Shown here in pieces: positions 55,770 to 64,000 of a stretch of 64,000 nt of DNA. The DNA lies in NCBI RefSeq assembly GCF_910592395.1, contig NC_088308.1:17933501-17997500 (forward strand), written 5' to 3'. The position numbers were made by a program, and so were the translations under genes. Position 1 is the first letter of the stretch. Every line of letters starts with the position of its first letter. The notes beneath the pieces are model-generated. The model saw only the letters and a list, made by a program, of their open reading frames with translations. It was not told where the DNA came from and made no database searches. Source of the DNA: Lineus longissimus. Lineage: Eukaryota > Nemertea > Pilidiophora > Heteronemertea > Lineidae.

Positions 55770-55782
55770 CCCCCCCCCCCCC
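55770..55782. repeat. Poly-C tract
   Basis: Thirteen C in a row in intergenic DNA. Confidence 0.85.
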
Positions 55783-55845
55783 TTCAGCCCTGCCTGTATC
55801 TCCAATTTAACTCAATGCGCCTCTTTCTTCAAGAGGAAAAAATGG

Positions 55846-55930
55846 GACTGACGATCCGGTATTGGCCAATCACGGACTCTCTTAATCAATACTTGACTGA
55901 GGATCCGGTATTGGCCAATCATCGACTCTC
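55846..55930. repeat. 49-base-period direct repeat with CCAAT boxes
   Basis: GACTGA(C/G)GATCCGGTATTGG, then CCAATCA and GACTCTC, occurs at 55846-55881 and 55895-55930. Each copy holds a TTGGCCAAT core, an inverted CCAAT/NF1-like site. No adjacent gene start is recognised. Confidence 0.75.
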
Positions 55931-56339
55931 ATCATACTTGTTCGGGTCAGAAAACATGGGCCATTAAGCTTAAAGGGCTTCTGATTGGTCATTACCTAAA
56001 CGGATGTCCCAATTTGTCGCATCATTGTAACAACGAACATTGCCCGAACCAAAACAAGCTAATCCCTCAAACTGAAGACGAATGATTCTTCCTGCCTATT
56101 CTGGTAAACCATCACTTAATCAGGTCACTCTTTCCCCCAATGCTATCCATCAATAGTGCCGGATGCGACGCAATATAAATAAAGCATAATGCATTTCTTC
56201 TTCCTGTAAGTCCTCAACCTGTCAAGGGATTATTCGCAATATCAAAGCGAAAGAAGTAGTCGTCTTTTCCTATAACAACAACAGTTCTTCCTGAGCCATC
56301 TTTAGGGCACCCAACTTATAGCTCTCGCCCAAGGAGAAA

Positions 56340-57250
56340 TTTGGAGGTGCGTCAGTGCGGAGTACGTCGTGTACATTGTGCATGTATAACAAGGAGACCC
56401 AGGCTGGTAAGACCACGCGCCTCCCTGCGAAATCTCGCCGTGATATTTGGGTGGTCGATGGCTACGATCAACGCCTGGATGAGTTCGTCAAGGCTACAAT
56501 TCAACCTTGCGTCAGGAGTGGAGGCGCAATGACTTGGGACGAGGCTGAAGGATGCAAAATTTGGAAATTTTGGTCGAACTTCTGCCGACCACTGGGCTGT
56601 CTCAAAGCCCGAGTCCACAAAGAGTACTCAAGATACACTTATGCTGCACTGCGACAGGCGAGCGAATGTTATTCGGACATACGTGGCAGACACATGTTGG
56701 AATAGGCTGTAAATACATGGCCCGATGAGTATCATGGTATCGATAAACTATTAAATTCAAGAGACAACTTGATGGCGATCCGGCATCAAGTTGACTCAAT
56801 AAGCAGCATACATGCCGATGCTTTGCTTGTTATATATGATGGATTCAGTTGGCGTGGTTGGTTATGGTAGGTTCCTTAGAGCCCCGCGAGTAGTTTTTCA
56901 TACACTGCAACAGGGCCAGATCAAGCCAAAAGAGGCTTTGTAATATTTTGGCTGTTAGCAAATGCGGTCATTTGGGATGAGTAGCCCAGTGTATCGCAGT
57001 GCAGTATATAGAGTGCCAGTCTCTTGACCGAGATGAGGTCGTGGCTTCCCAGAAACTTGCTGGTACTGCTTTACCATGGCATATGGTTTTACCACGAGGG
57101 ATCCTGAGCAATGCAATGCTCGTATATGGTGTATGGTCCTCTCCTAGCCTACATGTACAGGACGCCAATCTGCAAAGGATGGTGAAAGCGCTTCGGATCG
57201 ATCACGAATCACCACCAGCTACTGTACGTATCTCAGCCGTTCCCGTTTGA
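56340..57250 (+). other. Unrecognised plus-strand ORFs of moderate protein-like composition
   Basis: Two open stretches (56355-56705, 116 codons; 56999-57250, 83 codons) have higher GC than the surroundings and Trp-rich segments such as TWDEAEGCKIWKFW. I know no family with these. They could be exons of an unknown gene, a decayed mobile element, or chance. Overlapping minus-strand frames are also open, which weakens the case. Confidence 0.2.
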
Positions 57251-57845
57251 GAGCAGTTAAGACACTATTAGTCAAGGATGGAGTGTTCGGTTCCAAGAAG
57301 TATATACATTTGAAATCCATATTCGGATACAGATAACGCTGATTCGGTCGCCATCAACGGAACCAGCTACTGCGTGTCTCTGATGTTCTCCTTTGAGACT
57401 GGTGAAAGGTTATTAGTCAAGGGTAGGAGTGTCCGGTTCTATGAAATATTGGTCGCTTCGGATGCGGAACTTGGCAAAGGTGGAATATGGTGTCCCGATT
57501 CCGTCTTCGAACGATGGCACTGAAACCATTATTGTTCTAACCATCAGTGCGATTGAACATGTGCTACTCTCATTTCACTAAAAGCATTGTTTCAAACGCA
57601 AGGGAGACTGAACTTTGAGCCATAGCCGGTACTTTATATGGTATGTATTGGCTCTTGACTGGTGTATAATAAAGACCAGTGCGCTCCTCTACCGGGGCTC
57701 TTTACCATCTAATTTGACGCCAATCCGTAAAGTAACGTCTGGGCTTTTTGATCAAACGAAAATCCTCATTGAAGGAACCAGCCACTGGGTACACATATCT
57801 CAGCATTCCTCTCTGATAGCAGTTAGATACTATAGGGTAAGGTGG
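57205..57845 (+). repeat. Three imperfect copies of an 80-90 base unit
   Basis: Copies near 57212-57292, 57362-57450 and 57778-57845 each open with CCAGC(T/C)ACTG, then carry a TCTC word, GA(G/T)A(G/C)... and TATTAGTCAAGG- or TATAGGGTAAGG-like words. Copies 1 and 2 also share GAGTGT(T/C)CGGTTC. They are diverged, so old. In copy 2 one frame is open for about 65 codons (SLMFSFETGERLLVKGRSVR within it), but copy 1 is not open in the matching frame. Confidence 0.45.
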
Positions 57846-59849
57846 GAGAGCCCCGAGGGTGGAGCTCACCTGTGCGCGGGTGTTGGCCGCCTCTGTCGTC
57901 GAGTCTAGATTGTGATCCCGCTGCAAGTGCAAGCTGTGTTGATGAATGCTTCCTGTGACAGGGAAGTCACATATCACCTTTTGGCTTTCTGTCCAAAAGC
58001 CAAAGCAACTTCAATCAAATCACCACTGTACAATTGCGAAATACACATTGCGACACATGAGTATACAGTTACTGCCGTAGTTTCGTCTACCGTTCTTGTT
58101 AATTAAGACTGTATCTGCTTCTGTTGGTCAACCTGCCACCAGCACATGAACATCTAGGTGCTTTTTGTTTGCTTTCCATTTTTAAGTGATGATACATGTC
58201 ATTACCCATGGGAACTTTGCATGGAATGTGTGACGCCAAATTACTTGATATGCCAGGCCACAAAATATGTACCCGGTGTCCTTGCATTTTACAGCTATGG
58301 CAGCTAAAACAGATAACCCTTCACATGATGTACGTTACTCCAGCATCTGCATTGTCAAGTGCCATCGTCTGTCATTAGACTGCTTCAATGAAATTGAACA
58401 CAACATTTTAATGAACACAATTTTCGTTAGCGTAGTCTGAGCCATGTTTGATTCCTCGCCCACAACCTGCAAACCACTAAAAACAACAAGGAGCAGACGA
58501 CATCTACAACAGCAACAACACCCATCCTTACCTTTTTACGAATCACCTATTTTCCATTGTATGCATAGGACCTTTTAGAACTTCCATTTGTAGCAATCCG
58601 ATGTAGCCGCACACAACGCTTGTGTAGAAGTGGAATAAATTTCACCAATTCCGCCAGATCATCCACAGCAAGACATCTGCCGGCTTGCAAAGGAAACACC
58701 GAACGAGAGCTTCAGAATTTTCCCAAGGCCACCAGATTCGGTTTCTAAGGTAACGGACTGTAGATATCAAGCTACGGCCTATGGTTTCAGTCCCGGAATG
58801 GATCGTTGCTCCGATGGTGAAGCTGGTAGAGAATGAAGTAGCTCTGAACACAAAATTGGCGTTTATTAGCGCTTTCTGATATTGACGTTTCAGTCTACTG
58901 CGCGGTTTGGTGATAATTTTACAGATATGGCAAATTTATGAGCATTGTAACTGTCATTGCCACTGTGTCGTTTGGTCGATAAAGAATGTTCATGAAAGGA
59001 AGCCAAATTGTTGCACCTTATAAGATCCGCGCCTGTCATCTACATGACGCGTCCTGACGTGTTCCAATTTCCTCGCTATTTTTCCTGACTAGGAATTCTA
59101 GATAATCGAGGGCTGATTTCGCCGTGTCGCCCCACCGACATCTCAGATACAGTCGCAGGATTCAACTTAGTGTTGCCAAAAATGGGCCTACATATATATA
59201 TATACATGGACAAAATGCTATACATAAACTTAGAGTAACCAGACTGGTTATTCTCAGAAATGTATTTGTACTTGGTCCCGTATTCAAATCTTACCACTTG
59301 TTTCTATATATATTTGTGTCATTTTCAAGGTTCTATGGCGGACGAAGTCATGTGATTTTCTTTTCTATGGATGGACGTAGAACTGGCAACCCGTGAAATA
59401 TTAAGCTATAGTTTGATAGTTTCAAAGTCAATTTCTATGCGACAGGTTTATGCACGTCATCTTTCGGGTCCTTATGAAAGTAGGATATACTTCTATACGC
59501 AGCAGAGGTTATGTGATGACAGTGCTTTCAATTACCTAAGTCACCTTTACTTATCACAAGAGCGTAAAATTTCTGCCTCATAAACTACTGGTCGTAGAAG
59601 AGGTAAATGGACACGAAAGATTTTGTTGCAACCATACACTACATACATTTGTAAACTCACTCGCGTTTCCCTCTGTTTATCAAAAGAACACTATACAGCC
59701 AATACACAAATTTCACATACGTGCATCACTCTCTCACCGTGCAAGGCACATGCATTTGGCCAACACATTCCATGCATCACTCGATCGGCCAATTTAGCAG
59801 CTTCAAAGACATACACATGGTCAATACATTCCTCGTATCACAATATACT

Positions 59850-61506
59850 TCATCGCGTAAGGCGCATGCATCCGGGCATCCATGCGGTCAAAACATTCCG
59901 TGCATCACTTCTGTACTTCTTTCCTCCAAGCACATACAAATAAAAATTGACTGCATGATTCATTTCAGCAAATGCCACTGTAGACCAGAAGATGACATCT
60001 ATTCTAAGGAGCCAATAGATGTCGCTGTAATCATACTCTGCCATTACATCCGGGATTGTGACCAGCACCTCGAATATCAGATACGGTGAACAGAGAACGA
60101 CAAACGCCAGCGACACCAACACTAGAATTCTCGTCAGATGGGCATTTTCTAAGTTTTCCTTTTCATCTTTGGCCATTTTCCTCCTCTCAGAAGCTGCACG
60201 TTTTACGCTAATTAAGATTAAGATATTCGATACTAGAATCACTGTGAATGGCAATACACCGTTAGCCGTCGAGTGGTAGGCAGCCACAGCCACCTCAAGC
60301 CACCGATGTTCGTTGAACTCGGTAAAAGGAGAGGCGAATTCAGTCCCCAAGAACTGAATTTTGATGCCAAAGAAAATGTTGATATCTACTATACTCGGGA
60401 TAATCGTTGAAATAACGACTATTTTCTTGGCACGCGATGCTGTGCAGATGCTCTTAGCCTTCAGTGGAAATAAAACAGCGCATGCACGATCTAAAGTCAT
60501 AGCAGCAAGTGAAAACCTTGAGGCAGTCCCTGATACGAATACTGCGTAAAGTGCTGTTCTGAAATAAGACGGTCAAACAAGTCTTCAGCGATTTACAGCA
60601 AATCTCGAGTTGATGACAGATCCTTTCGCCTTCTCCGTCAACAACGTATTCTCCGTCGGTTCTAGAATTTAAAGCATCATGAAAACTTAATGAGGGCAAT
60701 CAGCCAACTTGGGTACCCATGAGAATCTTCGCCGCTCATTATAAAGTGATAAATCGGAAAATTATATTTCAAATTTTTACTACAAGTTATAGCGATGTGA
60801 AGATCTATAGCGTGTTCGATTACTAGCGCGGGAATCTAACTGACTATAACCATGAGAACACATTGGCCTAAAGTGATTGGTGAAATAACAGCGAGGTCCG
60901 GCAAACCGAATGAAATCGCTCCAGTATGACGAGTCGTATGACGTGCACGTGTAGGTATGAACGCTTCACTTTTTCCAGGACATAATATGTCATACGTATT
61001 ATAAAGTCGTTACATATATGTACGCCACACGGGAACTGGTTTATTTTCGATTTGACGGAACTTGCTTGTGTTTGAAAGGTGTGAGGACCAATTTAGCACG
61101 TCTACAGTGTATGCGGGGATCAAATGAATTTCTGAATGGTCACTTTGTGAAATCAGGGACGTACTTACGTCGCCATCTCTTCAATTGGTTCGATCATCAC
61201 TCCCAAGCCGTGGTGTATCAAAAGAACATAAACGACAAGACTTATCAGGTGTATGGTGTCCAGGACAGCAAGAGCCGTCATATACACACATGTACTAATT
61301 CTTCTATACTCTTTCTTGGTGGTTATGAGCAACGAGATTGAGTTCCCAAACAACCCAAACATGGCAATGATCAGGGGAGTCCACTTCTTGAAAATACCGT
61401 GAGCAACGCGTAGCGCCTGAAACTCATCATTTGACTCATTCAGAAATGAAATGGTGCTGATCAACGAAGCCGATGTGAAGTTTTCTCCATACATTTCGTT
61501 AGACAT
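59850..61506 (-). CDS. Rhodopsin-type (class A) GPCR, peptide-receptor-like, 348 aa
   Basis: Two exons: 61506-61169 and 60558-59850 (338+709 nt, phase 2 junction with GTAAGT donor and TTATTTCAG acceptor). The N-terminus has two N-glycosylation sites (N9, N23). TM1 carries N55 in GLFGNS and TM2 D83 in LAVLD. TM3 ends MTLDRACAVLFPLKAK with R137. TM5 lies near residues 210-232, TM6 has LCSP at 268-271, and TM7 has NFYLY at 317-321 followed by GGKKYR. This pattern resembles the large invertebrate FMRFamide/neuropeptide receptor-like group; the ligand is unknown. Departures from class A consensus are no Cys at the TM3 disulphide position (Ala) nor in loop 2, no Trp in the TM6 CWxP motif, and NPxxY without Pro. 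Both exons are intact, so it is probably functional. An in-frame upstream continuation without stop exists, so a 5' exon cannot be excluded. Confidence 0.88.
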
Positions 61507-62735
61507 CCTAGTGGCATGGCCTACATGTAAGCAATACCTGTTTAACGATTTGCTTCAGAAAAAGAAAGTTAATACCGTTCAACAGGAAAGAAATGTGTAG
61601 TTATTACCCTTTTGGTTCACCATACAATCATGGCAGCGGAATGTATGAGAAGGTTCCTCCACCCTCGTTTAAACCATGGACCTTACCAATGCTGAGCTAC
61701 GACCGCGTTTAATAGGTGTCCTTCTTCTTCGTCTTCTCCGTTCGTTTGCTTGCATTTTAGGTGGATGATATTTAGATTTGAACATTCGTCCGCGTTTCTT
61801 GTCAGATGGTGCGTGATATATATTTGGTAAATATGGCGTCAGAGACGATGCAACTGTGAACTGAGGATCACATTATGCAACAAAAAATCCTGATTGTTGA
61901 TCTGTGCCACTTGTTCCAGTTAAAAGCTACGATGAAAGTTATCATTATGAACTACCGAGAGAGCACACATAGCGATATCGAGACTTATTGACCAAGATGC
62001 GTTCGCGCCAGGCTTACCTTGGACACTGCATTATTATCGACGCTTCAGGTGGAATAATAGAACGGAAGCGAAAACTAAATAGAAAACTAGCTGCATTAGT
62101 GTTGACTCCGCTACTGCCTGTTGCTCGCTTACTGACTCTGCGTCATTTACAGAGGAATTCAATCCGATACGGACATCGAAGAAAAATATCTACTTTGCAA
62201 TAATCATCTACATTTTATGTGTAGGTAAGCGCGAAATATGAAACAATAATTACTATCAGTGATGATTGCGTCGATACCACATTAGTCTGGATTGATGCCT
62301 ACAATCATGAAAATAAAAATAAGAAGCAGCGACTTTCCAAAATAGACCCTGTTTTAATAATCCATCAACAACAACAAAATTAGACGTTTGCATAGAGGTA
62401 TTATGCATTTACAGAAAATACATTGTCTAGTCCATTTACGAAAGGACCATAATTTTCCTTCGCTCTACGTACATTACTAGACACAGAAAACGAGAGATTC
62501 TAAAAGACATTACAATGTACGCCATTACAACCAAGCATTCAACGTCCAAGGTCACGTGGTAGTCATATGACTAGCAAGCTGTACCAGTCAATGCCAGTGC
62601 ACCAGACGTCCCCTTCCGCGCATGAACGTCAGTTTAATCCACAATATAAACTTTAGAACCGCGACCACTCGCAAAATGGTAACCTCCCTTGATGGCACTG
62701 TTTTGACAAACATTTCATTTGACATGTTTGCTTGA
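61507..62735. other. Spacer between GPCR and ABC transporter gene
   Basis: No gene is recognised. A short minus-strand stretch near 61640-61715 reads GCGGTCGTAGCTCAGCATTGG, like the D-arm half of a tRNA, but has no T-arm and is probably a tRNA-derived SINE remnant. The right part should include the 3' UTR of the ABC transporter. Confidence 0.4.

Positions 62736-64000
<1,265 letters not shown>

Larger units (their letters stand above)
41029..59849. other. About 19 kb with no recognisable gene
   Basis: I see no supported coding region. Open stretches up to 201 codons exist (50552-51157, plus strand) but lack motifs, have unremarkable composition and no exon partners. The region holds homopolymer G and C tracts, a GTT/GTC microsatellite, several tandem duplications (44.47, 47.6 and 55.85 kb) and an unrecognised ORF cluster at 56.3-58 kb, all listed separately. 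Confidence 0.4.

Noticed and set aside
61640-61715. tRNA-like half on the minus strand (TAGCTCAGCATTGG)
   Set aside because: Only a D-arm-like box is present; no anticodon stem or GTTCGAATC-type T-arm follows, so it is not a tRNA gene.

Overview
This is a piece of an animal nuclear genome. Genes are split by GT-AG introns, intergenic DNA is long and AT-leaning, and there are microsatellites, foldback elements and a decayed LINE. The palindrome TACATGTA recurs constantly, and the GPCR and the tandem LITAF family would fit a lophotrochozoan (mollusc, annelid or brachiopod). That taxon is an inference from style only. Every gene I could recognise lies on the minus strand.

Layout. From about 2.8 to 22.8 kb there is a tandem array of four LITAF-domain genes (129, 155, 156 and 178 aa). 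I rebuilt them exon by exon. All four share a short first coding exon, Pro/Gln/Gly-rich middle exon(s), an exon with the first CxxC knuckle plus the hydrophobic stretch, and a last exon with the second CxxC knuckle. The intron inside the domain always falls in phase 2 at the same glycine. Genes 1 and 2 are close duplicates that also share a non-coding first exon and upstream DNA. A fifth, divergent LITAF-like gene (28.8-31.7 kb, probable first coding exon near 41.0 kb) carries a strikingly His-rich N-terminal region. CUB-like exons or relics sit near 33.6-34.7 kb. A degenerate LINE fragment with an RNase H motif lies at 39.7-40.0 kb.

From about 41 to 59.8 kb I find no recognisable gene, only simple and tandem repeats and a cluster of short unrecognised ORFs at 56.3-58 kb. 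At 59.85-61.5 kb is a complete two-exon rhodopsin-type GPCR that lacks several class A hallmarks. At the right edge (62.7-64.0 kb, running off the window) is the last nucleotide-binding domain of an ABCC transporter most like ABCC10/MRP7. Its final exon has a frame disruption at an 8-base tandem repeat.

Functionally, LITAF proteins are known as zinc-binding monotopic proteins of the endosome/lysosome membrane that recruit ESCRT and NEDD4-type ligases through short Pro-rich motifs. Three of the array genes keep PPxY motifs. The array therefore looks like a locally expanded endosomal or innate-response family with diversified N-terminal tails. The GPCR and the ABC transporter are separate neighbours.
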